NCBI RefSeq assembly: GCF_019423325.1
Contig: NZ_JAHZBQ010000002.1
Span: forward strand, 372,001-436,000
Length of the DNA: 64,000 nt
Source of the DNA: Campylobacter sp.
GTDB taxonomy: Bacteria; Campylobacterota; Campylobacteria; Campylobacterales; Campylobacteraceae
Reading direction: 5' to 3'
The first letter of the stretch is position 1, and each line of letters begins with the position of its first letter. The notes beneath the pieces were generated by a model that saw only the letters and a list, made by a program, of their open reading frames with translations, had not been told where the DNA came from and did not search any database. Positions 55,831 through 64,000 of the stretch are shown here, piece after piece. A program made the position numbers and the translations under genes.

Positions 55831-57801
55831 TTAAAAATTCACGTTAAATCCAACCTGCGCCTTCATCCCGTCTACGACCATCATTTGATAATTTCCCGAG
55901 CGCGTTAGTACGAATTCGTTGAATATGTTATAAAGCGTAAAATTTAAACTTGCGTCTTTTGTAACTTTATAGCTCGCGCCCAGATCAAAAAGCGTGTATG
56001 AGCGGATATCCTCATCGTAGCTTAGGCTATCGCGCGTCCTACTATAATAATTTATTTGCGACCATAAGTTTAGCTTGGAGCTTACGTCGTAATCAAATCC
56101 TAGCTTTACCGAATGGATTGGAAAATTATTTAAGGTTTTGCCCTTCTCGCTACCCGTTTTTTGCTCGGATTTCGTATAGGCGTAGTTTGCATGCAGCTTC
56201 AAATTATCTAAAATTTGATAATCGCTACTTAGCTCTAGACCCCTAACCTCAGCTTCTCCAATATTTATAGTATCCCAAATACCGCGCCTGTAAGTTTTGC
56301 CGTTATGCACGCAAGGATTTCCCGGTCTTGGACGGCAAATCAATTTGGTAGAAATTCCATCTTTGATTTCGGTATAAAACGCAGTAGCGCTAAAGTTAAA
56401 TTTATTATTATCGTCGTAAGAAAACCCGCCTTCGTAGCTTATGCTGCTTTCGGGCTTTAAAGAGCTTCTGCCTATCTGCGCTCCCTGGCCTCCTGCAAAC
56501 GGCAAGGCAAGGCCCTCACTACGCTGCTTAATATCCGGAGTTGAATATCCCGTCGAAACGCCGCCTTTAATAGAAAAGCTTTCGTTTAAACGATAAACGG
56601 CATAAGCGCGCGGCGATATATGGCCGCCGTAGTCTTTATCGCGGTTATATCTGATTCCGCCGGTTAGCGTTAAATCATCAGTTAGATAAAAATCATCCTC
56701 GCCGTAGATCGAATAATCCCATCTTTTGACATTTGCTTCATCTGCGGTAGTAGCGGCTTCGTTTAATCTCTCGCTTCGGTATTGCACGCCCAAACTCAAA
56801 GCATTTGAATCGAAAAAATATGAGCCTTTAGAATTTAACGTAGTCGTTCTAAGACGCAGATCCTGGGCGCCGCTTTCTTTCATGCTATCGTAGTTTGCAT
56901 AGCTATCTATCATAAACTTATCGTATTTTCCCTGATGAGACAGACTTGCGGTGTAGCCTTTCATATCCTCTTTCGCAATATCGTTATTGCCTCCCGAGGT
57001 TGTTCGCGTACGCCCGTATGTACGCCTAAATTTGTTATTTACTTTACGATAATCAAGCGTTACCTCATCATTCTGCGTTACGTTATACATCAGTTTTGCG
57101 CCCATATTCGTCTCTTCATTATTTCTATTCGCATAAGGCTCTTTATCCTCTATCTTTTCAAAAAATCTGCCGTAAAGTGCGATACCTAGTACGTCCGGGA
57201 CGATAGCTCCGTTTAGATAAAAACCTGTTTGATAATCACCTTTTATTTGCGATTTTTTAGCGAAAGTATAGTATCCGTTTACATTGCCGCTAGGCTCATT
57301 TGAAAAGCCCTTGGTGATGATATTTATTACTCCGCCCATAGCGTCGCTGCCGTAAAGCGAGCTCATAGGACCGCGTATGACCTCTATGCGCTCTATCGCA
57401 TTTGCGGGAGGCAAGAAATTCTGGCTACTGCCGATACTTCTTAATCCTTTATAAGCGCTATCGCTGGTCGCAGGCTTGCCGTCGATTAAAATTTTCGTAT
57501 ATTTTTGAGATAGGCCTCTTAGGCTTATGCCTTTTCTCGATGCAGCACCTAGCGTTGCGGTAAAGGCACTCGGCAAATCCTCTACCATTGCGGAGACATC
57601 TTGGTAGTTGCGCTTTCGTATCTCTTTTTGCGTAAGAACGGAGATGGAAGCGGGTGCGTCTTGAATATTTTGCCGATAGCCCGTAGCACTGACTACGGTA
57701 ATTTCACCCAAATTTACACTTTTGTCCTGTTTTTCTATCTCGCCCGATATTCCGGCTGTCGCTATAGCAGTGATCAGCGATAATTTATATATTACGCGCA
57801 C
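55831..57801 (-). CDS. TonB-dependent receptor, FepA/CirA type
   Basis: A 656-residue outer-membrane receptor. Signal peptide 1-19; TonB-box region with GEITVVSATG; plug motifs GISLRGLSQKYTKILIDGKP, IERIEVIRGPMSSLYGSDA and MGGVINIITKG; 22-strand barrel with a Cys-containing loop (CRPRPGNPC) typical of enterobactin/catecholate receptors; terminal Phe. It is divergent from an AraC-type regulator and followed by the PepSY gene. A catecholate siderophore is the most likely ligand. A Fur-like site lies in the divergent gap. Confidence 0.88.
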   Translation of the reverse strand: MRVIYKLSLITAIATAGISGEIEKQDKSVNLGEITVVSATGYRQNIQDAPASISVLTQKEIRKRNYQDVSAMVEDLPSAFTATLGAASRKGISLRGLSQKYTKILIDGKPATSDSAYKGLRSIGSSQNFLPPANAIERIEVIRGPMSSLYGSDAMGGVINIITKGFSNEPSGNVNGYYTFAKKSQIKGDYQTGFYLNGAIVPDVLGIALYGRFFEKIEDKEPYANRNNEETNMGAKLMYNVTQNDEVTLDYRKVNNKFRRTYGRTRTTSGGNNDIAKEDMKGYTASLSHQGKYDKFMIDSYANYDSMKESGAQDLRLRTTTLNSKGSYFFDSNALSLGVQYRSERLNEAATTADEANVKRWDYSIYGEDDFYLTDDLTLTGGIRYNRDKDYGGHISPRAYAVYRLNESFSIKGGVSTGYSTPDIKQRSEGLALPFAGGQGAQIGRSSLKPESSISYEGGFSYDDNNKFNFSATAFYTEIKDGISTKLICRPRPGNPCVHNGKTYRRGIWDTINIGEAEVRGLELSSDYQILDNLKLHANYAYTKSEQKTGSEKGKTLNNFPIHSVKLGFDYDVSSKLNLWSQINYYSRTRDSLSYDEDIRSYTLFDLGASYKVTKDASLNFTLYNIFNEFVLTRSGNYQMMVVDGMKAQVGFNVNF

Positions 57802-57842
57802 AAACGCTCCTTTTCTTATTAAAATTTAAACTCATTTTACTA

Positions 57843-57861
57843 TAATAAGATATGCATTATC
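57843..57861. promoter_or_regulatory. Candidate Fur box
   Basis: On the minus strand GATAATGCATATCTTATTA; 12 of 19 positions match the classic Fur consensus, including the whole GATAATG arm. It sits between the receptor start and the AraC-type start. Confidence 0.4.
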
Positions 57862-57910
57862 AAGAAATACTAAACGGCAAAGGGAGTATTTTAAACGCTA
57901 AAGGGATAAG

Positions 57911-58867
57911 ATGGGTAAAGAGATAAGTTTAGACGATTTTTTGCGAAAAATATCTAACGACATTGAGCCGTCCAAGCAATGTGGATATAACAAAACCGAA
58001 CTTGAAAGCGAAAGTATAAAATTCGACTTTAGCTCTTTTTATACGGGCGGAGAGATAGGATACTATAGCAGCGATATAATTTGCAGAGATTCCCTTTTGC
58101 ATCGCCACGAACGGGGCAGCCGCTATTCATTTTTATTTTTCAATACTGGCGAAAATCCTATCTGCTTCAGATCGGATAAAGATCAATTCACTTTGAATAA
58201 AGGTGAGTTTTGGCTCGGAACTATGCAAAGCAAATTGCGTGGCGTTCACGAGCTTGAAAATAAACACTATAAAAGCTCCTGCATAGCGCTTAGCACTGCT
58301 TTTGCAAATGAGCTGGGAATTTTAAAAAATTTGAATTTAGATCAAGCCGTTTGCATGAAGAAATTTAAAACAAGCGCCGTGCAAAATATCATCCTCAAAG
58401 AGCTCGAAAATGCCGCAATATACGACGGCAAAATACGCGAAATTTTTATGGAAAGTAAAATTTTAGAGATGCTTTATAGAAGTTTTCATAAATTTAATGA
58501 GCCTAAAAATGCGTTTAGTCTTGATGAAAATCGCATAAAAACAGTTCAAAAAGCAAAGAAAATATTACTCGAAAATATGCAAAATCCACCTAGCATTAAA
58601 GAACTCGCTCATCTTTGCGCTACGAACGAATTTGCACTAAAAAGGGATTTTAAAGCATATTTCGGCACGAGCGTTTATGCGATGCTGACAAATGAGCGGC
58701 TTGAGATTGCAAAAGAGCTATTGAGTCTAGATCAAATCAGCGTAAACGAAGCCGCCAAAATGGTCGGATACAATAATTTATCGCATTTTTCTAAAATTTT
58801 TAGGGCTAAATTTAATATATTGCCGATGCAACTGAAAAAGGATATAAAATTTTACTACTCGGATTAG
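57911..58867 (+). CDS. AraC family regulator (PchR-like)
   Basis: 318 residues. The N-terminal cupin-like effector part includes HRHERGSRYSFLFF; the C-terminal two helix-turn-helices are clear: IKELAHLCATNEFALKRDFK, then SVNEAAKMVGYNNLSHFSKI and FRAKFNILPMQ. PchR-type AraC proteins sense a siderophore and activate the receptor gene; divergent position to the FepA-like receptor supports this. Start at ATG after AAAGGGATAAG. Confidence 0.87.
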   Translation: MGKEISLDDFLRKISNDIEPSKQCGYNKTELESESIKFDFSSFYTGGEIGYYSSDIICRDSLLHRHERGSRYSFLFFNTGENPICFRSDKDQFTLNKGEFWLGTMQSKLRGVHELENKHYKSSCIALSTAFANELGILKNLNLDQAVCMKKFKTSAVQNIILKELENAAIYDGKIREIFMESKILEMLYRSFHKFNEPKNAFSLDENRIKTVQKAKKILLENMQNPPSIKELAHLCATNEFALKRDFKAYFGTSVYAMLTNERLEIAKELLSLDQISVNEAAKMVGYNNLSHFSKIFRAKFNILPMQLKKDIKFYYSD

Positions 58868-58984
58868 AATTTCTTGCGACCGGCTATCTTTTAGAAGCCA
58901 CACTCTTTCACAACCGCATATCAAAACATCATAAAATTTTATATCGCAACCGGACCCGCAAAAATACGGAATTTAAATTATAAA

Positions 58985-59035
58985 TGCCGCCAAAATCTTG
59001 GCGGCAAAAGCTAGCTGCGATCAAATATCGCAGCT
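58985..59035. terminator. Two adjacent hairpins between convergent genes
   Basis: TGCCGCCAA/TTGGCGGCA (58985-59006, tetraloop) and AGCTGCGAT/ATCGCAGCT (59013-59035, five-base loop), each with nine perfect pairs. They lie between the AraC gene (plus, ending 58867) and the solute-binding row (minus, ending 59089); the minus-strand side is followed by A/T-rich DNA. Confidence 0.7.
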
Positions 59036-59088
59036 TCGGGTATGTTTAGACGCCAAGGGGCGCCTTAAAATTTTAGATGCATCTAAAT

Positions 59089-59892
59089 TTAAAACAGGCT
59101 ATAAACCTCGTCTAGTGTAAAGTGCTTTTTATCGATCTTACCGCCGTAGTATGGCTTGATATCCTCGTCAAAAGCCTTGTGAAAAAATTTTGCTTTATAC
59201 ATTTTTACCAGGCTGCTATTAACCGCATCAAGCAACTCGGTATTGCCCTTAGATAGGGCGACGGCGATATAATCTACCTTGCCGAGGTTGATGATTTTTG
59301 CATCAAGCGCGGCATCGTTTCTAGCGTATCCGAGTACGACCGTGTTATCGTCGGCAAAGCCTATGCCTTCGCCAGCCTTTAGTCTAGTGACGCATTCATT
59401 GGCATCGGCACATGTCACAATCTCATAACCCGCGTTTTTAAAGTGCTCCTCGGCAGTTGTGCCTTTAACGCTTAGAATTTTTTTATGCGCGATCTGATCG
59501 ATTCTTGAAATATTATCATCCTTGCGGCTTAGCACGCCAATTTGCACTGAATAATACGGATAAGAAAAATCGACTTTCTGAACGCGATCTTTTGTGACGG
59601 TAAGCTTGGATATGATGAGATCGACTTTGTTTTGCTCCAGCGAGGGGACGCGATCTTTAGATGCTACGGCGATAAAGTCGATTTTGATCTTTTTATTGCC
59701 GAATAGATTTTTAACTAGCTCGTTTGCCAAATCAACCTCAAAGCCTTTTAGCGTGCCGTTATCATCGAAGCTAAACGGAGGCTGGGACTCTTGCAAGCCT
59801 ATGCGAATTTCGCCTGCTTGCTTGATATCTGCTAGGGAATTAGCGCAAAGCGCGCTAGCACCTAGCAAAATACTTAGTAGAATTTTTTTCAT
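59089..59892 (-). CDS. Periplasmic solute-binding protein, family 3 (paralogue 3 of 6)
   Basis: 267 residues: signal peptide MKKILLSILLGASALCA, GEIRIGLQESQPPFSF, GFEVDLANELVKNLFG, VDFSYPYYSVQIGVLSR, the CX5C pair CADANEC, and tail KKHFTLDEVYSLF. Last gene of a four-gene row, 15 bases after the next. It is the most divergent of the six in its N-terminal ligand region (QESQPPFS for the GxxPP pattern). Ligand and partner permease are unknown. Confidence 0.87.
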   Translation of the reverse strand: MKKILLSILLGASALCANSLADIKQAGEIRIGLQESQPPFSFDDNGTLKGFEVDLANELVKNLFGNKKIKIDFIAVASKDRVPSLEQNKVDLIISKLTVTKDRVQKVDFSYPYYSVQIGVLSRKDDNISRIDQIAHKKILSVKGTTAEEHFKNAGYEIVTCADANECVTRLKAGEGIGFADDNTVVLGYARNDAALDAKIINLGKVDYIAVALSKGNTELLDAVNSSLVKMYKAKFFHKAFDEDIKPYYGGKIDKKHFTLDEVYSLF

Positions 59893-59907
59893 ATTTCGTC
59901 CTTTAAA

Positions 59908-60711
59908 TTAAAACATTTTATAAAGATCATCTAACAAGAAATATTTTTTCTCAGCCTTTCCCTTGTAAAAAGGATCTATACTATCGTTAAAAATTTTCTT
60001 GAAAAAGCCATTTTTGCTGAGCTTGACAAGCCCGTCGTTTAAGGCGTTTAGCAAGTCATCGTTACCTTTTTGTACCGCGATAGCTAAAAAGTCCGTCGTG
60101 CCTAAATTCTTGATATTTACCTCTACCTTGCGATCTACAACCGAATAGCCCAAAACTATCATATTATCGTCTGCATAGCCGCTGCCGCGACCAGATTTTA
60201 GCGCTCGGAAGCATTCGCTAGAACTAGCGCATGAGATAACTTTAAAGCCTTCCTTATTAAAATAATCAAACGCCGTAGTGCCGGGCTCTGCTAAAATTTC
60301 TTTATCTTGTAAATCGTCTACGGTTTTTATATTATCATCGGTGCGAGTTAGCACGCCGATATTTACGCTAAAGTAGGGATTTGAAAAATCCACTAGCTTC
60401 TCGCGCTCTTTCGTAACCGTGATGGCTGCGATATCCAAATCAACTTTGTTATCTTGCACGGCTGTGATACGGTCGTTGCCTAGAGTTACAACATATTCGA
60501 TTTTGCCGCCCTTATCGCCGAAAATTTCCTTTGAAAGCTCTTCAATAAGCGAAATTTCAAAACCGCTGTATTTGCCGTCCTCCGAGACGCTAAGCGGCGG
60601 CAGTGAGCCGTCTATTCCGATACGAATGAGCCCTTTTTCTTTGATCTGCGCTAAAGAGTTAGCAAATAACGAACACGAAGCGATTAACAACGCAAATATA
60701 ATCTTTTTCAT
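59908..60711 (-). CDS. Periplasmic solute-binding protein, family 3 (paralogue 4 of 6)
   Basis: 267 residues: signal peptide MKKIIFALLIASCSLFA, GLIRIGIDGSLPPLSV, GFEISLIEELSKEIFG, VDFSNPYFSVNIGVLTR, the CX5C pair CASSSEC, and tail KKYFLLDDLYKMF. It is very close to the next gene upstream (60777), pointing to recent duplication. Lies 15 bases before the previous entry and 65 after the next. Confidence 0.88.
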   Translation of the reverse strand: MKKIIFALLIASCSLFANSLAQIKEKGLIRIGIDGSLPPLSVSEDGKYSGFEISLIEELSKEIFGDKGGKIEYVVTLGNDRITAVQDNKVDLDIAAITVTKEREKLVDFSNPYFSVNIGVLTRTDDNIKTVDDLQDKEILAEPGTTAFDYFNKEGFKVISCASSSECFRALKSGRGSGYADDNMIVLGYSVVDRKVEVNIKNLGTTDFLAIAVQKGNDDLLNALNDGLVKLSKNGFFKKIFNDSIDPFYKGKAEKKYFLLDDLYKMF

Positions 60712-60776
60712 AAAATTCCTTTAAATTTTTACTAAAATTTGCCAGCGAATAGAATTCCATCCATCGCCGCTTTAAA

Positions 60777-61580
60777 TCAAAACAAGCTGTAAAGATCGTC
60801 CAGCAAGAAATACTTTTTATCAATGGTTCCTTTATAAAAAGGCTCAATACTCTCATCAAAAATTTTTGTAAAAAAACCCTTTTTACTTAGCTCAATTAGT
60901 CCCGCATTTACCGCGTTAAGCAGCTCGGTATTGCCCTTTTGCACCGCGATGGCCAGGAAGTCCGTCGAGCCTAAATTCTTGATATTTACCTCAACCTTGT
61001 AATCGACTACGGCATAAGCAAATACAAGTAGATTATCATCGCCGTATCCGTCGCCCTTACCCGATTTTAGATCATTAAAGCATTCATTCGCGCTCGCACA
61101 CGGTACTACGTTATAGCCCTGTTTCGTAAAGTAATCAAACACAGTAGTGCCGGGCTGCGCCAGTATAGTCTTTCCGTTTAGATCGGAGACCTTTCTGATA
61201 TTATCGTCGCTACGAGTTAGCACGCCGATATTTACGCTAAAGTATGGATCGGAGAAATCTACCAGCTTCTCGCGCTCTTTCGTAACCGAGATTAGCGCGA
61301 TATCTAAATCAACTCTGTTATCCTGTACCGCTTTTATGCGGTCATCGCCTAAGGTTACGACATATTCTATCTTGCCACTTTTATCGCCGAAAATTTCTTT
61401 AACAAGCCCTTCGATTAAGAGTATCTCAAACCCGCTATATTCGCCGGCTTTAGCGACACTAAACGGCGGAGATGAGCCATCTATACCGATGCGAATAACC
61501 CCTTTTTCTTTGATTTGAGTCAAAGTGTTGCTAAGAAGCGAACACGCAGCCAGCATTAACGCCAAGATTATCTTTTTCAT
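60777..61580 (-). CDS. Periplasmic solute-binding protein, family 3 (paralogue 5 of 6)
   Basis: 267 residues: signal peptide MKKIILALMLAACSLLS, GVIRIGIDGSSPPFSV, GFEILLIEGLVKEIFG, VDFSDPYFSVNIGVLTR, the CX5C pair CASANEC, and tail KKYFLLDDLYSLF. Closest relative is the 59908 gene (shared IDGS.PP, VTLG.DRI.AVQDN.VDLDIA). The small differences cluster in the ligand-facing N-terminal lobe, so ligands may differ. Confidence 0.88.
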   Translation of the reverse strand: MKKIILALMLAACSLLSNTLTQIKEKGVIRIGIDGSSPPFSVAKAGEYSGFEILLIEGLVKEIFGDKSGKIEYVVTLGDDRIKAVQDNRVDLDIALISVTKEREKLVDFSDPYFSVNIGVLTRSDDNIRKVSDLNGKTILAQPGTTVFDYFTKQGYNVVPCASANECFNDLKSGKGDGYGDDNLLVFAYAVVDYKVEVNIKNLGSTDFLAIAVQKGNTELLNAVNAGLIELSKKGFFTKIFDESIEPFYKGTIDKKYFLLDDLYSLF

Positions 61581-61600
61581 AGCGTCCCCCTTTTTTAAAA

Positions 61601-62410
61601 TTACAGTAAGTTATAAAGATCATCCAGCAAGAAATACTTTTTCTCTGCAGTTCCTTTGTAGTAAGGCTCGATGAAATTATCGAACGAATTTTTGAAAAAG
61701 CCCTCTTTGCTTAGCTTGATTAGCTCGCCGTTTAGAAAATCCAAAAGCTCCGAATTGCCCTTTTTCACGCCGATGGCTAAGAAATCCGAAGTGCCTAAAT
61801 TTTTGATATTTACTTCAACCTTTTTATCTAATACCGGATAAGCCAGCACGACTAGGTTATCGTCGGCATACCCGTCGCCCTGTCCGGCCTTTAGCGCCTT
61901 ATAGCAGGCGTTTGCGTTATCGCATCTGGCGATATTATAGCCTTGCTTTTCAAAGTATGTTTCTGCAGTACCGCCGCTAAGAACTAAAATAGTTTTATCT
62001 TGCAAATCGTTTAAGGATTTAATCTTATCTTCGACGCGGGTTAAAATGCCTATATTGACACTAAAATATGGGGTCGTAAAATCGATCTGCTTCTCGCGCT
62101 CCGGAGTTACGGTAAGAGTTGCGATAACCGCATCCACCTTATCTTCTTGTAGGAATTTTATACGCTGATTTGCAAGCACGGAGGTAAACTCCACCTTCCC
62201 GCCTGATGGAAGCATATCTTTAGCGATGGCGTTTGCCATATCGACCTCAAAGCCCTGATGCACGCCGTCTTCTATCTTGCTAAACGGCGGCTGTGCGTCA
62301 TAAACGCCTATTCTAAGCACTCCGCTACTTTTGATCTCGGAGAGCGATCTGGCGCAAAGCGCACTACTGGCCAAAGCTGCTACGAGCAGACTTAAGAGAA
62401 ATTTCTTCAT
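61601..62410 (-). CDS. Periplasmic solute-binding protein, family 3 (paralogue 6 of 6)
   Basis: 269 residues: signal peptide MKKFLLSLLVAALASSALCA, GVLRIGVYDAQPPFSK, GFEVDMANAIAKDMLP, IDFTTPYFSVNIGILTR, the CX5C pair CDNANAC, and tail KKYFLLDDLYNLL. First gene of the row; 20 bases separate it from the next. The promoter is expected in 62411-62520 but no clear box was seen. No ABC permease or ATPase gene occurs in the row. Confidence 0.88.
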   Translation of the reverse strand: MKKFLLSLLVAALASSALCARSLSEIKSSGVLRIGVYDAQPPFSKIEDGVHQGFEVDMANAIAKDMLPSGGKVEFTSVLANQRIKFLQEDKVDAVIATLTVTPEREKQIDFTTPYFSVNIGILTRVEDKIKSLNDLQDKTILVLSGGTAETYFEKQGYNIARCDNANACYKALKAGQGDGYADDNLVVLAYPVLDKKVEVNIKNLGTSDFLAIGVKKGNSELLDFLNGELIKLSKEGFFKNSFDNFIEPYYKGTAEKKYFLLDDLYNLL

Positions 62411-63007
62411 CCTTTTCCTTTCTCATAAATAATTTCAAAACCATTGCCACGGCTACGGGAAACCTCAAAATCCCGCCCGAATGGTAAGCAGACATTAAAT
62501 TCGCCCGCGGGCGAAAAGCAATTTTAGCTTTTTATATCTTTAATGATTATTAAATAGTAAGTAAAGTCGTCAAATAAATTCGCTTTTTCATTGTTTGCTT
62601 CGATTTTGCGCGAGTTTTTTAGAATTCTTATCCGCGTCCTAGCGGTAAAATTTAAAATTTTTTAAAATTTTAGAATTTTACAAAATTTTAAAGCTGCAGA
62701 ATTGGATGAGAAATTTTATGAGCGCTTTAAAACTCGCGATGAAATTTTAAAATTTTATGAGATTAAATTTTGCAGATTACATTTGACAAAACAGCACAAA
62801 AAAGGAGTGAAATTTTAAAATTTCGCGCTTTAGCGCAGACATAGTGGAATTTAAAATTCTTAAATTTATACGCTCCGCCCAGCAAAATGGAATTTTAAAA
62901 TTTTTAGCAAGCGTCGTATTTTAAAAGCAAGCAAAATTAAAGCTTTGCCATGCTGCAGAATTCCACGATAAAAGTCACGCTGCCAGTCCTAAATTTTGCG
63001 CTATAAA
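62411..63007. repeat. Gap dense in AAAATTTTA palindromic words
   Basis: From 62640 to 62930 the words AAATTTTAAAATTT, GGAATTTT and GAAATTTTAAAATTTC recur. The left part must contain the promoter of the solute-binding row. No gene recognised. Confidence 0.55.
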
Positions 63008-63451
63008 TCATACTACAAACATCAGTTTGGCGCAAAGCACGATGATGAATCCGAATACAAAAGCGATCTTATGGATGTTTACTCGTAAAAACTCAGGCGC
63101 AGGCCTTCCCATCGCGCGGCAACTTAAATTTATCGCTACGCACACGGCGATGATGAGCGCGAGCGTGACTTTTAGCATAAAGATTTTTTGAAGCGGCGTG
63201 CCGAAATACCCGCCATTAGCGCTTCCGACCCAACGGCTCATCATCATTCCGCCGGTGATTATCAGCGTAAAAAGGCAAACCGGCATGATCTTAATCGCGC
63301 GCGAGCCAATCGCTTTTTTGACGCGCTCAAAATCCGCGCCCAACACGCCCTTAAGCCGTGAAAAAATCACGACGTCGAAAAATATGTAACCCAAAAAGAT
63401 AATGGCGCAGATGAGATGCACAATCTGCACGTAAGGGTAAATTTGCTCCAC
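63008..63451 (-). CDS. CopD-like four-helix membrane protein
   Basis: 147 residues with four transmembrane segments (about 8-28, 54-72, 88-108, 125-145). Conserved-looking His12 (VQIVHLICAIIFLGY) and His126 (VNIHKIAFVFGF) resemble the copper-resistance CopD or related haem-binding membrane families. Function not established. It stands alone, 214 bases from the antiporter gene. Confidence 0.6.
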   Translation of the reverse strand: MEQIYPYVQIVHLICAIIFLGYIFFDVVIFSRLKGVLGADFERVKKAIGSRAIKIMPVCLFTLIITGGMMMSRWVGSANGGYFGTPLQKIFMLKVTLALIIAVCVAINLSCRAMGRPAPEFLRVNIHKIAFVFGFIIVLCAKLMFVV

Positions 63452-63665
63452 CGCCGCTCCTTGCTATGAAATTTCGCCCATTTTATGCGAAATTTCAAAT
63501 TTTAGCAATGATTTTCATCAACGCGCTGCGAGCGGTTAAATTTAAACCGATCGTGCGAGCGACGCAAATAAATTTGGCAAAAGCGCGCGGGTAAATTTAA
63601 AAATATTCGCATCCGTAAATTTATAAATTTACGGGCACCGCCGCGCGGCTAAATTTTATAAAATT

Positions 63666-64000
63666 TCAAAGCATCATCGAAAAGATTATGCCGAATATGA
63701 TTAGCGGGATATTAAAGAAAATAAAGGTCGGCACGCAAGTATCCCACATATGGCTATGCTCGCCGTCGATATTCAGCCCCACGGTAGGCCCGAGCGTGCT
63801 ATCACTCGCAGGCGAGCCCGCATCGCCGATACCCGCAGCCACGCCGATGATAAAGATCGTCGCTGCAGTGCTAAAGCCAAGCTGCGCGGCTAACGGGCAG
63901 TATATCGTAGCGATGATAGGGATCGTGCCGAAGCTCGAGCCTATGCCCATCGTCACGAGCAGTCCGATGCCGATCATCAGCAGCGCGCCGCCTAGCTTGC
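63666..64000 (-). CDS. NhaC-family Na+/H+ antiporter, C-terminal part (5' end beyond window)
   Basis: The frame stays open to the right edge, so only the last 111 or so residues are seen. [38 protein letters not shown] and the terminal [17 protein letters not shown] are typical of NhaC-like antiporter-family proteins. Three transmembrane segments are visible. An alternative is a related dicarboxylate or amino-acid antiporter of the same superfamily. Confidence 0.75.
   Translation of the reverse strand, partial: KLGGALLMIGIGLLVTMGIGSSFGTIPIIATIYCPLAAQLGFSTAATIFIIGVAAGIGDAGSPASDSTLGPTVGLNIDGEHSHMWDTCVPTFIFFNIPLIIFGIIFSMML

Overview
The window is chromosomal DNA from a member of the Campylobacterota, most likely a Campylobacter of the higher-GC oral type. 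The evidence is gene content and order: dnaA-dnaN-gyrB, glmM-lspA opposite rpsT-prfA, and a UPF0323 lipoprotein / glutathionylspermidine synthase-like / D-2-hydroxyacid dehydrogenase series as in C. jejuni Cj0371-Cj0373. AT-rich AAAATTTT-type words fill the gaps between GC-richer genes. The species call is inference. The window contains the replication origin: DnaA-box-like sites flank dnaA, dnaA-dnaN-gyrB run leftward and ruvC runs rightward.

Layout. 1-3001: TMAO/DMSO-type reductase (cut by the left edge) with its monohaem cytochrome c and a DsbB-like membrane protein. 4009-8328: HutX-like haem carrier, DUF805 protein, TM2 protein with a Gln-Asn-Ser repeat, thiol peroxidase, SUKH-like protein. 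8564-12300: a second reductase/cytochrome pair with a divergent Crp/Fnr regulator and a palindromic operator between them. 12442-17221: DUF805 paralogue, ankyrin lipoprotein, two solute-binding proteins, HAD phosphatase. 17334-27692: typA, SRP RNA, HD protein, queF, degenerate GGDEF-EAL protein, gyrB, dnaN, dnaA. 27803-35762: ruvC, nitrilase-type amidase, nicotinamidase-like hydrolase, nhaA, hemJ, TM2/SHOCT protein, lspA, glmM, rpsT, prfA, DUF4405-like protein.

36622-43256: YddA/SbmA-type ABC exporter with an unusual insertion, siderophore receptor, universal stress protein, SemiSWEET gene broken by an amber codon. 43570-46839: an AT-rich row of small unrecognised genes resembling immunity genes without a toxin. 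47046-54445: RclA-like flavoprotein, TetR regulator, then the HTH / UPF0323 / GSP-synthase-like / dehydrogenase row spread apart by repeat-filled gaps. 54635-58867: PepSY reductase, FepA-like receptor and divergent AraC regulator, a siderophore-uptake unit. 59089-62410: four tandem solute-binding proteins of the same family as the two at 14-16 kb, with no transporter genes nearby. 63008-64000: CopD-like membrane protein and the end of an NhaC-family antiporter cut by the right edge.

Functional themes are periplasmic respiration on N- or S-oxides (two cytochrome/reductase pairs), iron and haem acquisition, amino-acid-type solute capture, and core replication, translation and envelope functions. 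The unusual features are a DsbB-like protein without its quinone-side CXXC, orphan solute-binding paralogues with a shared CX5C pair, low-complexity coding insertions built from the same words as the intergenic palindromes, degenerate tandem repeats in long gaps, and the small-gene island. No tRNA, rRNA, CRISPR array or insertion sequence was recognised.
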